Shown here: one piece after another, positions 40,571 through 52,557 of the stretch
How the letters are laid out: every line of letters begins with the position of its first letter
Numbering within the stretch: position 1 is the first letter of the stretch
Assembly (NCBI RefSeq): GCF_041080655.1
Contig: NZ_CP163525.1
Coordinates: 7,130,001-7,194,000, forward strand
Origin: Streptomyces sp. CG4
Lineage (GTDB): Bacteria; Actinomycetota; Actinomycetes; Streptomycetales; Streptomycetaceae
DNA: 64,000 bases
Direction: 5' to 3'
Notes under the pieces: generated by a model
What the model saw: only the letters and a program-made list of their open reading frames with translations
The model's database searches: none
What the model was told of the DNA's origin: nothing
Made by a program: the position numbers and the translations under genes

Positions 40571-41572
40571 GTGGAAGTCTCTGTGGCCCTGTGGGTCCTG
40601 ACCATCGCGGGTCTAGCGGCCCTGATCGCGGTCGACTTCTTCATCGGGCGCAAGCCTCATGAGGTGTCGATCAAGGAAGCCGGTATCTGGACCGTCGTCT
40701 GGATCGCCCTGGCCGGGCTCTTCGGCCTCGGCCTCCTCCTCTTCGGCGGCGGACAGCCGGCCGGTGAGTTCTTCGCCGGATTCATCACCGAGAAGTCGCT
40801 GAGCGTCGACAACCTCTTCGTCTTCGTCCTGATCATGGCGAAGTTCGCGGTGCCCACGCAGTACCAGCAGCGCGTCCTGCTCGTCGGCGTGCTCATAGCC
40901 CTGGTCCTGCGGACCGTCTTCATCGCCGCGGGGGCCGCGATCATCGCCAGCTTCTCCTGGGTGTTCTACCTCTTCGGAGCCTTCCTGATCTGGACCGCCT
41001 GGAAGCTCATCCAGGAGGCCCGCGCCGACGAGGGCGAAGAGGAGTACGAGGAGAACAAGCTGCTGAAGGCCGCGGAGCGCAAGTTCGGCGTCGCCGACCA
41101 GTACCACGGCACCAAGCTGTGGATACAGCAGAACGGCAAGCGGGTCATGACCCCGATGCTGGTCGTGATGCTCGCCATCGGCACCACGGACGTCCTGTTT
41201 GCCCTGGACTCCATCCCCGCGATCTTCGGTCTGACCCAGGACCCGTACATCGTCTTCACCGCCAACGCCTTCGCCCTCATGGGCCTGCGGCAGCTGTACT
41301 TCCTGATCGGCGGCCTGCTGAAGAAGCTGGTCCACCTCTCGTACGGCCTGTCGATCATCCTCGGCTTCATCGGCGTCAAGCTGGTGCTGCACGCCCTGCA
41401 CGAGTCCGGGGTCCACGTCCCCGAGATCGGCATCCCGGTCTCGCTCGGCGTGATCTGCGCGGTCCTGGTCGTGACGACCGTCACCAGCCTGATGGCCACC
41501 AGGAAGCAGGCCGCCGTCGAGGCGGCGCACGCCGGCGGCGAAGGTGCCCCGAAGGACAGCATCGACGCCTGA
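40571..41572 (+). CDS. TerC/Alx family membrane protein (probable Mn2+ exporter)
   Basis: A 333-residue integral membrane protein with about nine helices. TerC hallmarks are ITEKSLSVDNLFVFVLIMAK, with acidic residues inside the helix, then QYQQRVLLVGVLIALVLRTV, VVMLAIGTTDVLFALDSIPA and FTANAFALMGLRQLYFLIGG. The GTG at 40571 follows GGAGG (40562-40566). The predicted Mn2+ riboswitch upstream supports a role in manganese export or protection of exported metalloproteins, as shown for bacterial MeeF/TerC and Alx proteins. Confidence 0.93.
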   Translation: MEVSVALWVLTIAGLAALIAVDFFIGRKPHEVSIKEAGIWTVVWIALAGLFGLGLLLFGGGQPAGEFFAGFITEKSLSVDNLFVFVLIMAKFAVPTQYQQRVLLVGVLIALVLRTVFIAAGAAIIASFSWVFYLFGAFLIWTAWKLIQEARADEGEEEYEENKLLKAAERKFGVADQYHGTKLWIQQNGKRVMTPMLVVMLAIGTTDVLFALDSIPAIFGLTQDPYIVFTANAFALMGLRQLYFLIGGLLKKLVHLSYGLSIILGFIGVKLVLHALHESGVHVPEIGIPVSLGVICAVLVVTTVTSLMATRKQAAVEAAHAGGEGAPKDSIDA

Positions 41573-41722
41573 CCAAGCCCGCGGCAGATACGGCCGTGGC
41601 GGGAGTGGGACTGCGCGAAGCGGACACCCGCTCCGGCCGCGGCTGGGCCCGGGGCGGAAAGGATGCGAGGCATCCGAATAGAACGGAATGCGAACCCTGT
41701 ACGGCTCTGCGACCATCGCGGC

Positions 41723-42823
41723 ATGATCATTCGGCTCCGGTCGCTTACCCGGCAATGGACGATCCTCGTGCCCGTCCTCGGGGTCGTCCTGCTGGCTTTC
41801 ACCTGGGGCCGTGACCTGCCGGGCGCGGTCGTCGGGCTGGTGACCCTGGTGCTCGCCGGCTCCGTCCTTGCCGCGGTGCACCACGCCGAAGTCGTCGCCC
41901 ACCGTGTCGGCGAGCCCTTCGGCTCCCTGGTGCTCGCCGTCGCCGTCACGATCATCGAAGTGGCGCTGATCGTCACCCTCATGGCCGACGGCGGCGACAA
42001 AAGTTCCACCCTCGCCAGGGACACCGTCTTCGCCGCCGTAATGATCACCTGCAACGGCGTCGTCGGCATCTGCCTACTCGTCGCCTCCCTGCGGCACGGC
42101 ACGGCGGTCTTCAACCCCGAGGGCACCGGAGCGGCCCTGGCGACCGTGGCGACGCTCGCCACGCTCAGCCTGGTGCTGCCGACCTTCACCACCAGCAAGC
42201 CCGGACCCGAGTTCTCCTCGGTGCAGCTGGCCTTCGCCGCGGTGTCCTCACTGATTCTGTACGGCTTGTTCGTGGCCACCCAGACCGTGCGCCACCGCGA
42301 CTACTTCCTGCCGATCACCAGGCAGGGCGAGGTCATCACCGCCGACGACCACGCCACACCGCCGTCCGCGCGCACCGCCTGGATCAGCCTCGCCCTGCTC
42401 GGCCTGGCCCTGATCGGCGTGGTGGGCCTGGCCAAGGCGGTGTCGCCCACCATCGAGTCGGGAGTGGAGGCGGCCGGCCTGCACCATGCCGTCGTCGGTG
42501 TGATCATCGCCCTGCTCGTCCTGCTGCCGGAGACGATCGCCGCGCTGCGCTCCGCACGTCGCGACCGGGTGCAGACCAGCCTCAACCTCGCACTCGGCTC
42601 GGCCATGGCCAGCATCGGCCTGACCATCCCGGCCGTCGCCCTCGCCTCCGTCTGGCTGTCCGGACCACTCGTCCTCGGCCTCGGCTCGACCCATATGCTG
42701 CTGCTCGCGCTGACCGTCGTGGTCAGCTCCCTGACGGTCGTACCCGGGCGAGCCACACCCCTGCAGGGCGGAGTCCACCTGGTGATCTTCGCGGCCTACC
42801 TGGAATTGGCGATCAACCCATAG
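41723..42823 (+). CDS. chaA: ChaA-type calcium/cation-proton antiporter
   Basis: A 366-residue CaCA-superfamily antiporter with about 11 membrane segments. The two alpha-repeats are FGSLVLAVAVTIIEVALIVT and ALLVLLPETIAALRSARRDR, then TSLNLALGSAMASIGLTIPA, each with the acidic residue in a membrane helix. The ATG at 41723 places a short basic N-terminus before the first helix. It lies 150 bases after TerC and could share its metal-stress response, but no riboswitch of its own is seen. Confidence 0.9.
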   Translation: MIIRLRSLTRQWTILVPVLGVVLLAFTWGRDLPGAVVGLVTLVLAGSVLAAVHHAEVVAHRVGEPFGSLVLAVAVTIIEVALIVTLMADGGDKSSTLARDTVFAAVMITCNGVVGICLLVASLRHGTAVFNPEGTGAALATVATLATLSLVLPTFTTSKPGPEFSSVQLAFAAVSSLILYGLFVATQTVRHRDYFLPITRQGEVITADDHATPPSARTAWISLALLGLALIGVVGLAKAVSPTIESGVEAAGLHHAVVGVIIALLVLLPETIAALRSARRDRVQTSLNLALGSAMASIGLTIPAVALASVWLSGPLVLGLGSTHMLLLALTVVVSSLTVVPGRATPLQGGVHLVIFAAYLELAINP

Positions 42824-42844
42824 CCGCCGTCCGGCCGCGGCCGG

Positions 42845-44149
42845 TCAGCCCGTCGCCGGCTCCACCGCCACGACGGGCACCGGGCGGGTCTCCGGCAGCA
42901 GGGCGAAGCACACGAGGCTCAGCAGCGCCACGCCCGTGAGATAGGCGCCCACGCTCCAGGGGACGCGCCCGCTGTGCTCCGCGAGCGCCGTGGCCACGAT
43001 CGGGGTGAGGGCGCCGCCCAGGACTCCGCCGAGGTTGTAGCCCACCGCGGCGCCCGTGCAGCGCACCCGTGCCTCGTACAACTCCGGCAGATAGGCGGCG
43101 ATCACCGCGAACATGGTGATGAAGGAGACCAGAGCGCCCAGGATGCCGAGGAACATCAGCAGTGGCTGGCCGGTGGACAGCAGCGCCACCATCGGGAGCA
43201 TCCACACGCAGCAGGCCGCGCACCCCGTCAGGCACATCGGCCGGCGCCCGTAGCGGTCGCCCAGCACCGCCATGAACGGCGTGAGAGACGCCTTCACCAC
43301 CACCGCGGCCATGACACACGTCAGCATCACCGTCCGGCTCACCCCGAGCCGCTCCGTCGCGTAAGCGAGCGACCAGGTCGTCACCGCGTAGAAGACCGCG
43401 TACCCCGCGGCCAGCGCCCCGGCCGTCAGCAGCACCAGCCGCCCGTGATGCCGTACGACCTCGACGAACGGCACGCGCGCGTGGTCGTCGATCTCCAGGA
43501 ACCGAGGACTCTCGGCGAGCGACGAGCGCAGCCACAGCCCGGACAGCGCCAGCACACCGGCCGCCCAGAACGGCACACGCCACCCCCACCCGGCGAACTC
43601 CGCGTCGGACAGTCCCACCGACAGCGCGAGCATCACCCCGTTGGCGAGCACGAATCCCAACGCGGGCCCCACCTGCGGAAAGCTGGACCACAGGGCGCGT
43701 CGCCCGGGCGGTGCGTGCTCGGCGGTCAGCAGCACCGCCCCGCCCCACTCCCCGCCGAGGCCCAGGCCCTGCAGGAAGCGCAGCGCGAGCAGCAGCGCGG
43801 GCGCGGCGACGCCGATCGATCCGTACGACGGCAGACAGCCCACCGCGACCGTCGAGGCGCCCGTGAGCAGCAGCGAGAGAACCAGCACCGGCCGCCGTCC
43901 ACGCCGGTCGCCGAGGTGCCCGAACAACACCGAGCCCAGCGGCCGGGCCACGAACCCCGCCCCGAACGTCGCGAACGCCGCCAGCGTCCCCGCGAGCGGA
44001 GAGAACGTCGGGAAGAACAGCGGCCCCAGGACCAGGGCGGCCGCCGTGCCGTAGACGAAGAAGTCGTAGAACTCGATCGCGGTCCCCGCCAGGGAGGCCG
44101 CGGCGAGTCGCAGCATCGACGGTGTGCTTACGGTGTGTGCAGGTGCCAT
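42845..44149 (-). CDS. MFS transporter, metabolite:H+ symporter (MHS) type
   Basis: A 434-residue, 12-helix permease of the MHS/ShiA-ProP branch. It starts AASLAGTAIEFYDFFVYGTA. The loop 2-3 motif is GHLGDRRGRRPVLVLSLLLT. LLALRFLQGLGLGGEWGGAV follows, and the loop 8-9 copy is VLGDRYGRRPMCLTGC. These motifs are typical of carriers for shikimate, proline/betaine, citrate or alpha-ketoglutarate. aroQ is divergent only 176 bases away, which makes a shikimate-pathway substrate a possibility. The start ATG is at 44149. Confidence 0.88.
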   Translation of the reverse strand: MAPAHTVSTPSMLRLAAASLAGTAIEFYDFFVYGTAAALVLGPLFFPTFSPLAGTLAAFATFGAGFVARPLGSVLFGHLGDRRGRRPVLVLSLLLTGASTVAVGCLPSYGSIGVAAPALLLALRFLQGLGLGGEWGGAVLLTAEHAPPGRRALWSSFPQVGPALGFVLANGVMLALSVGLSDAEFAGWGWRVPFWAAGVLALSGLWLRSSLAESPRFLEIDDHARVPFVEVVRHHGRLVLLTAGALAAGYAVFYAVTTWSLAYATERLGVSRTVMLTCVMAAVVVKASLTPFMAVLGDRYGRRPMCLTGCAACCVWMLPMVALLSTGQPLLMFLGILGALVSFITMFAVIAAYLPELYEARVRCTGAAVGYNLGGVLGGALTPIVATALAEHSGRVPWSVGAYLTGVALLSLVCFALLPETRPVPVVAVEPATG

Positions 44150-44325
44150 GCTGCGTCAACTACCCACGGTGATCATGCGTTACGGGGGCGCGTGGAGGTG
44201 ATGAAGCGACCGGAGTGTGCGCCGAGGCGACGACGTGCGCGGCTCGTCGTCCGCTGTGGCCACCGTGATAGACCGGGTGCGAGCGGCGGTCGTGGACGTA
44301 CCGCCCCGAACGGACCGGAGGAACC

Positions 44326-44799
44326 GTGCCCCGCACCCTGGCCAACGCCCCGATCATGATCCTCAACGGGCCCAACCTGAACCTGCTCGGCCAGCGCCAG
44401 CCCGAGATCTACGGCAGGGACACACTGGCCGACGTCGAGGCGCTGTGCGCCAAGGCCGCGGCCGCGCACGGCGGCACGGTGGACTTCCGGCAGTCCAACC
44501 ACGAGGGCGAACTGGTCGACTGGATCCACGAGGCGCGGCTGAACCACTGCGCGATCGTCATCAACCCCGGCGCCTACTCCCACACGTCGGTCGCGATTCT
44601 GGACGCACTCAACACCTGTGACGGCATGCCCGTCCTGGAGGTGCACATCTCCAACATCCACCAGCGCGAATCGTTCCGGCATCACTCCTATGTCTCGCTG
44701 CGCGCGGACGGTGTGATCGCCGGCTGCGGAGTGCAGGGCTATGTGTTCGGCGTGGAGCGCGTGGCCGCCCTGGTGGGCGAGGCCCAGGCCGACGCGTAG
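44326..44799 (+). CDS. aroQ: type II 3-dehydroquinate dehydratase
   Basis: A 157-residue dodecameric dehydratase of the shikimate pathway or quinate catabolism. Diagnostic segments are IMILNGPNLNLLGQRQPEIY (catalytic Tyr at its end), NHCAIVINPGAYSHTSVAIL, and LEVHISNIHQRESFRHHSYV with the catalytic His and the mobile-loop Arg. GTG 44326 follows CGGAGGAA. It is not next to other aro genes, so a catabolic role paired with the divergent MHS transporter is possible. Confidence 0.95.
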   Translation: MPRTLANAPIMILNGPNLNLLGQRQPEIYGRDTLADVEALCAKAAAAHGGTVDFRQSNHEGELVDWIHEARLNHCAIVINPGAYSHTSVAILDALNTCDGMPVLEVHISNIHQRESFRHHSYVSLRADGVIAGCGVQGYVFGVERVAALVGEAQADA

Positions 44800-44830
44800 T
44801 GAGAAACCGGCGGCCCCTGCCGACGCGTCG

Positions 44831-45589
44831 CTACAGTCGGCCCGCCTCCACGATCCGCCGCAGGAAGCGTCGCGTGCGTTCCTGCTGCGGGTCGCCGAAA
44901 ACCTGCTCAGCGGTGCCGCGCTCCAGCACGACTCCACCGTCCAGAAAACAAACCTGGTCGGCGACGTCCCGCGCGAAGCCCATCTCGTGCGTCGCCAGCA
45001 CCATGGTCATGCCGTCGTCCTTCAAGTCCCGCACCACCTCCAGCACCTCGCCCACGAGTTCGGGGTCGAGCGCCGCCGTGATCTCGTCCAGCAGCAACAG
45101 CCGGGGCCGTACGGCCAGCGCCCGTACGATCGCCGCACGCTGCTGCTGACCTCCGCTGAGCCGGTCGGGGTAGGCATCCGCCTTGGCACCCAGTCCGAGG
45201 CGCTCCAGCAGCTCCCTGGCCCGTTCCTCGGCCTCCGCGCGGGAGACGCCGTGCACCCGGCGCGGGGCCAGCGTGATGTTGTCCAGCACGCTCATGTGCG
45301 GGAAGAGGTTGTACGCCTGGAAGACCACCCCGATCCGGCGCCGTACCGCGTCCTGGTCGGCGCGCGGATCGGTGATCTCCTCGCCGTCCAGCCAGATCGC
45401 ACCGTCGTCGATCTCCTCCAGGAGGTTGGCGCAGCGCAGCAGCGTGGACTTGCCCGAGCCGGAAGCGCCGATCAGCGCGGTCACCGTGTGCGGCGCGACC
45501 GCCAGATCGACGTCCCGCAGCACGACGGAGCCGCCGAAGGTCTTGCGGACGGACTCCATACGCAGGACGGGCGCGTCTGCGTCGCTCAT
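44831..45589 (-). CDS. amino-acid ABC transporter ATPase (GlnQ/HisP type)
   Basis: A 252-residue ATPase. Walker A is TALIGASGSGKSTLLRCANL. The Q-loop is VVFQAYNLFPHMSVLDN and the signature is DRLSGGQQQRAAIVRALAV. Walker B reads LLLLDEITAALDPELVG, with Ile replacing the usual Pro or Ser after the catalytic Glu. The H-loop is MVLATHEMGFARD. The ATG (45589) overlaps the TGA of the permease gene (ATGA). It is the third gene of a binding protein-permease-ATPase operon. Confidence 0.93.
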   Translation of the reverse strand: MSDADAPVLRMESVRKTFGGSVVLRDVDLAVAPHTVTALIGASGSGKSTLLRCANLLEEIDDGAIWLDGEEITDPRADQDAVRRRIGVVFQAYNLFPHMSVLDNITLAPRRVHGVSRAEAEERARELLERLGLGAKADAYPDRLSGGQQQRAAIVRALAVRPRLLLLDEITAALDPELVGEVLEVVRDLKDDGMTMVLATHEMGFARDVADQVCFLDGGVVLERGTAEQVFGDPQQERTRRFLRRIVEAGRL

Positions 45590-46521
45590 AGCGATCCTCC
45601 CTGGGCCCGCTGCCGGTCCATCCGGGCCGTCACCCAGTCCGTGAAGCGGGTCATCGGAATGGTCAGCGCCACGAAGACCAGCCCCGCGACGATGTACGGC
45701 GTGTAGTTCAGACTGCGCCCCACGATGATGTCGGCGGCCCGCACCGCGTCCACCGCGCCGCCGATCGACACCAGACCGGTGTCCTTCTGCAGCGACACCA
45801 GGTCGTTGAGCAGCGGCGGCACCTGACGCCGTACCGCCTGGGGGAGGACGACGTAGCGCAGGGCCTGGCGGTTGGTCAGGCCCAGGGAGCGGGCCGCGGC
45901 GCGCTGCGAGGGGTGGATCGACTCGATGCCGGCCCGGAACACCTCGGCCACGTACGCCGAATACGTCAGCGTCAGCGCCGTACCGCCGAGGAGCACCGGA
46001 TCGACCGTCACGCCCTGCAGCCGCAGCGCCGGCACGCCCAGGACCACGATCATCAGGTTGATGATCAGCGGGAGGCCGCGGAAGAAGTCGGTGTAGGCCG
46101 CCGCCAGCACCCGCAGCGGGAAGAACACCGGGCCGCGCAGGGTGCGGGCGATCGCGATCAGCATGCCGAGGACCAGGACGGCGACGCCGCAGACCGCGAG
46201 CAGGCGGACGTTGAGCCACAGCCCTTCGAGAACCTTCGGCAGCGCCTCGCGCGCGTACTGCGCGCTGAAGAAGGTCTCCTTGGTGCGCGGCCAGCCCGGC
46301 GCGTTGACCACGACCAGGTAGAGCACGACGCCCGTGACCAGGGTCGAGAGCGCCGCGACGGCCGTGGCGCGGCGGGCACGCGCGCGTTTGTAGCGGTCAC
46401 GCGCCAGCCGCCGTTCGGAGGGTACGTAACGATCACCGGTGGCGTCGTCGGCGGCGCCACCGGTCATGTCGCCCTTGCCGTCGGCACCCTCCCGGGCCGA
46501 CTCGCGCTTGGTGACCGTCAC
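45586..46521 (-). CDS. amino-acid ABC transporter permease (HisMQ type)
   Basis: A 311-residue permease. A charged N-terminus of about 55 residues precedes the first helix (VAALSTLVTGVVLYLVVV). The polar amino-acid permease signature is YTDFFRGLPLIINLMIVVLG, and the EAA loop is EVFRAGIESIHPSQRAAARS, followed by LGLTNRQALRYVVLPQAVRR. The GTG (46519-46521) overlaps the stop of the binding-protein gene (GTGA). The long polar N-terminus could also be shortened by a later start. Confidence 0.92.
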   Translation of the reverse strand: MTVTKRESAREGADGKGDMTGGAADDATGDRYVPSERRLARDRYKRARARRATAVAALSTLVTGVVLYLVVVNAPGWPRTKETFFSAQYAREALPKVLEGLWLNVRLLAVCGVAVLVLGMLIAIARTLRGPVFFPLRVLAAAYTDFFRGLPLIINLMIVVLGVPALRLQGVTVDPVLLGGTALTLTYSAYVAEVFRAGIESIHPSQRAAARSLGLTNRQALRYVVLPQAVRRQVPPLLNDLVSLQKDTGLVSIGGAVDAVRAADIIVGRSLNYTPYIVAGLVFVALTIPMTRFTDWVTARMDRQRAQGGSL

Positions 46522-47417
46522 TTGAGCACCGGAGCGTCGACGGCGTCGGAGAGCCACTGCTTCTCGAGCTTCGCCAGCGTACCGTCCTTGCGCAGGGCGT
46601 CCACGGCGCCGCCCACACACGAGGTCAGCGCGCTGCCCTTGTCCAGCACCAGCCCGAACTGCTCGGGCGTGCCGCCCTGGTTCTCGAACTGGCCGACGAT
46701 CCTCGCGTTCGTCACCTCGGCCGAGGTGATGTAGAACGCGGTCGGCAGGTCGACCACGATCGCGTCGACCTGGCCGTTCTTCAGTGCCGACTTGGCCTGG
46801 TCGTTCTTCGCGAACGCGGCGGCCTCCTGCTTCGGCTTCACCACGTCGGTGATGTAGTTGAGGCTCGTGGTGCCCACCTGGGCGCCGAGCTTGAGGTCCT
46901 TCAGGTCCGCGATGCTCGTCGCCTTGGCGGCCTTGCTTCCCTTCAGCGCGATGACGGCCTGGCGCACGTCGTAGTAGCCGGAGGAGAAGTCGACGGCCTT
47001 CTTGCGCTCGGCGCTGATCGACACCTGGTTGATGTCGAAGTCGAAGGTCTTCACGCCGGGCGCGAACGCCTTGTTGAACGGCACACTCTGCCAGACGACC
47101 GCGCTCTTGTCGTAACCCAGCTGCCGGGCCACTGCGTAGGCGACCGCCGACTCGAAGCCCTTGCCGTTCGCCGGCTTGTCGTCCTTGAACCAGGGCTCGT
47201 ACGCCGGCTCGTCCGTCGCGATCGTCAGCTTCCCGGACGTCTTGGTGGCCAACTTGCCCTTGGCGCAGCTCTTCGTGGCAGAGCCGGAAGAGCCGGCCGA
47301 CGCCTTGTCCTCGGGCTGCGGAGCACAGCCGACAGCGGTGGCGAGCAGGGCTACGGTGGCGGCGGCCAGCGCACGGCGCAAGGTGCGGGGACGCAGGGTG
47401 CGGGGGGCGAGATACAT
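46518..47417 (-). CDS. amino-acid ABC transporter substrate-binding lipoprotein
   Basis: A 299-residue family-3 solute-binding protein. The signal ends in a lipobox LLATAVGC (Cys31), followed by a Ser/Gly-rich linker. The ligand domain starts GKLTIATDEPAYEPWFKDDK. It includes FNKAFAPGVKTFDFDINQVS, AERKKAVDFSSGYYDVRQAV, and the C-terminal GTPEQFGLVLDKGS. ATG 47417 is the first gene of the operon. The ligand is probably a polar amino acid. Confidence 0.93.
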   Translation of the reverse strand: MYLAPRTLRPRTLRRALAAATVALLATAVGCAPQPEDKASAGSSGSATKSCAKGKLATKTSGKLTIATDEPAYEPWFKDDKPANGKGFESAVAYAVARQLGYDKSAVVWQSVPFNKAFAPGVKTFDFDINQVSISAERKKAVDFSSGYYDVRQAVIALKGSKAAKATSIADLKDLKLGAQVGTTSLNYITDVVKPKQEAAAFAKNDQAKSALKNGQVDAIVVDLPTAFYITSAEVTNARIVGQFENQGGTPEQFGLVLDKGSALTSCVGGAVDALRKDGTLAKLEKQWLSDAVDAPVLK

Positions 47418-47770
47418 GGCGGGAGATTGGCAGCCGGCCCCGCGTTTGTCCAGGTCACGACGACAACTGTTCGCATAGTGGGAGCGGGTGTTGCAGTCGT
47501 GTGAACTCCGCCCATGCCGCGAGCCTTCGGCCAGGGCCGCCGGTCGAGGGCGGGATGGGAGACCGGCGGCCCCACCGCACAGGAGCCGTCATCCTCTGCG
47601 GCGCTGCTTCCAGTTGACTGCGCCACGGGGCGCGTCGGGAGCGCGCACACGCCCCCGGCGTGTGCGAAAAATGCACACGGGGCGCGCGTGGTGAAAACGC
47701 GCCGGGGCGCTCACCTCGCATGCCCAGCGCTCACCACCCGCGCCCGGCGTTCACCGTCGGCGCCTGGCGC
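47418..47770. promoter_or_regulatory. 353-base intergenic region with an inverted repeat
   Basis: This region separates the amino-acid ABC operon start from the 3' end of the MBL gene. GTGTGC-7-GCACAC (47660-47678) with an AT-rich loop GAAAAAT is a possible operator or hairpin. 47705-47785 holds four imperfect GCGCTCACCACCCGCG copies. TGTTGCAGTCGTGTG near 47488 could belong to the operon promoter. No gene was recognised. Confidence 0.45.
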
Positions 47771-48427
47771 TCACCACCCGCGCGCGTGCCACTCCGGCAG
47801 ATGCGGCCGCTCAGCTCCCAGCGTCGTGTCGTTGCCGTGCCCGGGATACACCCAGGTCTCGTCCGGGAGCACGTCGAAGATCTTCGTCTCCACGTCGTGG
47901 ATCAGGCTGGCGAAGGCCTTCGGATCCTTGCGCGTGTTGCCGACGCCGCCCGGGAAGAGACAGTCGCCGGTGAAGACGTGCGGGTGGCCGTGCGGATCGT
48001 CGTAGACCAGCGCGATCGAACCCGGGGTGTGCCCGACGAGATGCCGTGCGGTGAGTTCCACCTGTCCCACCCTGATGACATCGCCGTCGTTCACCAGGAC
48101 ATCGGTGGGCACCGGGATCCGCGGGGCGTCCTCCCGGCCGGCGTACGTACGCGCGCCCGTGGCGGCGACGACCTCGGCGAGCGCCTGCCAGTGGTCGCCG
48201 TGCTGATGCGTGGTGACGACGGACGCGATGCCGTCGTCACCGATCATGCCGAGGAGCGTCTCCGCCTCGTTGGCCGCGTCGATCAGAAGCTGCTCGTCGG
48301 TGGCCCGGCAGCGCAGCAGGTAGGCGTTGTTGTTCATCGGGCCGACCGCGATCTTCGTGATCATCAGGTCTTTCAGCTCGTGCACATCCGCGGGTCCGCC
48401 GACCCTGACCTCTCCGGTGTACGTCAT
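47771..48427 (-). CDS. MBL-fold metallo-hydrolase (glyoxalase II-like)
   Basis: A 218-residue hydrolase. The metal motif is VVTTHQHGDHWQALAEVV (HxHxDH type with Gln at the second position: T-H-Q-H-G-D-H). Further ligands are in LVGHTPGSIALV, VFTGDCLFPGGVGNT and VYPGHGNDT. Glyoxalase II, persulfide dioxygenase and lactonase-like members share this pattern. The -10-like TATAGGCT lies about 8 bases upstream of the ATG (48427), suggesting a leaderless transcript. Confidence 0.88.
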   Translation of the reverse strand: MTYTGEVRVGGPADVHELKDLMITKIAVGPMNNNAYLLRCRATDEQLLIDAANEAETLLGMIGDDGIASVVTTHQHGDHWQALAEVVAATGARTYAGREDAPRIPVPTDVLVNDGDVIRVGQVELTARHLVGHTPGSIALVYDDPHGHPHVFTGDCLFPGGVGNTRKDPKAFASLIHDVETKIFDVLPDETWVYPGHGNDTTLGAERPHLPEWHARGW

Positions 48428-48472
48428 GGTGATCAGCCTATAGCGGGGAGGGGTCCGCGGACCGTCGACGGC

Positions 48473-49159
48473 CTACAACGGAGGCAGCTTCGGCAGCGCG
48501 CCCTTCACGGTCAGGCCGGAGCCGTCGCGCCGCCCGGCGAGCCAGCCCAGCAGGTCGGCGGCTGTACCCTCGACCGCGACCTGTCCGCCTGCCGCGCCGC
48601 CACCGGTGGTCCAGGTCCGTCCGTCGCCGGTGGCAAGGCCGGTCGAGGGCACCTCCTTGTGTCCCGCGAAGCGGTCCGCCAGGAAGTCGATCTCGCGCTC
48701 GGCGAACTCCGCAGGAACATCCTCCAGCTCGTACCCGATGCCGAGATCCACATGGTGCAGCTCGATCTCGGCCCACCGCCGGAACGGCACCCGGGACGCG
48801 GAATCGGTGACCCCGTTGCGCAGCTCCACCGTGCGCGACCAGTCCGCCGGTGCGTCCCCCGCCGCCTGGAAGCGGCCCGTGCTCTCGCGCAGGTCGGCGA
48901 GCTGGGCGTCGAGGGGGCGCGGGGCGTCCCGCTCGATGTCGGCGTCCCGCGCCTCGGCGCTCGTGTACATGGGGCGGCCCTCGAGAACGTTCACGAGCGC
49001 GTCCGCGTTGCGGGCGAGGTGGGCGAGGACGTGTCCGCGGGTCCAGCCCGGGAGGCGTGACGGCTCGGCGAGCGACGCGTTGTCCAGTTCGGCGACCGCG
49101 GTGAGGAGCCGCTCGGTCGCGTCACGTACACATGCCAGGTCATGAGCGTGATCAATCAT
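48473..49159 (-). CDS. maleylpyruvate isomerase-like (MDMPI/DinB-fold) protein
   Basis: A 228-residue protein of the mycothiol-dependent maleylpyruvate isomerase/DinB superfamily. The N-terminal four-helix bundle holds SLAEPSRLPGWTRGHVLAHL (metal His) and ARNADALVNVLEGR. The later metal ligands are in RWAEIELHHVDLGIGY (HxxxE...H). The C-terminal domain ends in a sterol-carrier-like VEGTAADLLGWLAGR strand. Such proteins use mycothiol, in keeping with an actinobacterial host; the substrate is unknown. Confidence 0.88.
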   Translation of the reverse strand: MIDHAHDLACVRDATERLLTAVAELDNASLAEPSRLPGWTRGHVLAHLARNADALVNVLEGRPMYTSAEARDADIERDAPRPLDAQLADLRESTGRFQAAGDAPADWSRTVELRNGVTDSASRVPFRRWAEIELHHVDLGIGYELEDVPAEFAEREIDFLADRFAGHKEVPSTGLATGDGRTWTTGGGAAGGQVAVEGTAADLLGWLAGRRDGSGLTVKGALPKLPPL

Positions 49160-49304
49160 GAGCCCGACACTAGCCCCGCCACACCTTTGGGTGAAGGTGG
49201 TGAACCTCGCCCGCTAATCGAAAGCACGTGCTATATCGTCGGAGGCGGCGTCGGGCATGCTGGAGGGCCGGGGGTTGTTATGCAACCGGGCAATCCGACC
49301 GGCG

Positions 49305-49327
49305 TTGTCAGTGGCTCCCCCTAGTCT
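49305..49327 (+). promoter_or_regulatory. DNA-damage (PafBC-type) promoter of uvrA
   Basis: TTGTCAGTG (49305-49313), 8 bases, TAGTCT (49322-49327). It gives a leader of about 50 bases with GAAAGG ahead of the GTG start at 49384. Confidence 0.82.
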
Positions 49328-49383
49328 GAAGAAGCACGGGGCCCTGCCCCTGTCACTTCACTCAAGAAAGGTGCGGACCGGCT

Positions 49384-52410
<3,027 letters not shown>

Positions 52411-52424
52411 CACACCACCAAAAA

Positions 52425-52461
52425 AGCGGCGCCCCGCGGGAACTTCCCGCGGGGCGCCGCT
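52425..52461. terminator. bidirectional intrinsic terminator between uvrA and the PfkB gene
   Basis: A perfect 16-bp GC-rich stem (52425-52440 with 52446-52461) closes a 5-base loop AACTT. On the minus strand it is followed by a T6 run (the AAAAAA at 52419-52425), a canonical terminator for the PfkB/LacI operon. It also lies 15 bases after the uvrA stop. Confidence 0.88.
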
Positions 52462-52557
52462 CGTTCCACCATCAGCCACCCCGGCCCTGAGGTCCGACAG
52501 GTCCCCGCGCCACAGGTCCGGCCGCACCTTGACAACAGCAGAGAGGAAAGGAGCCGC

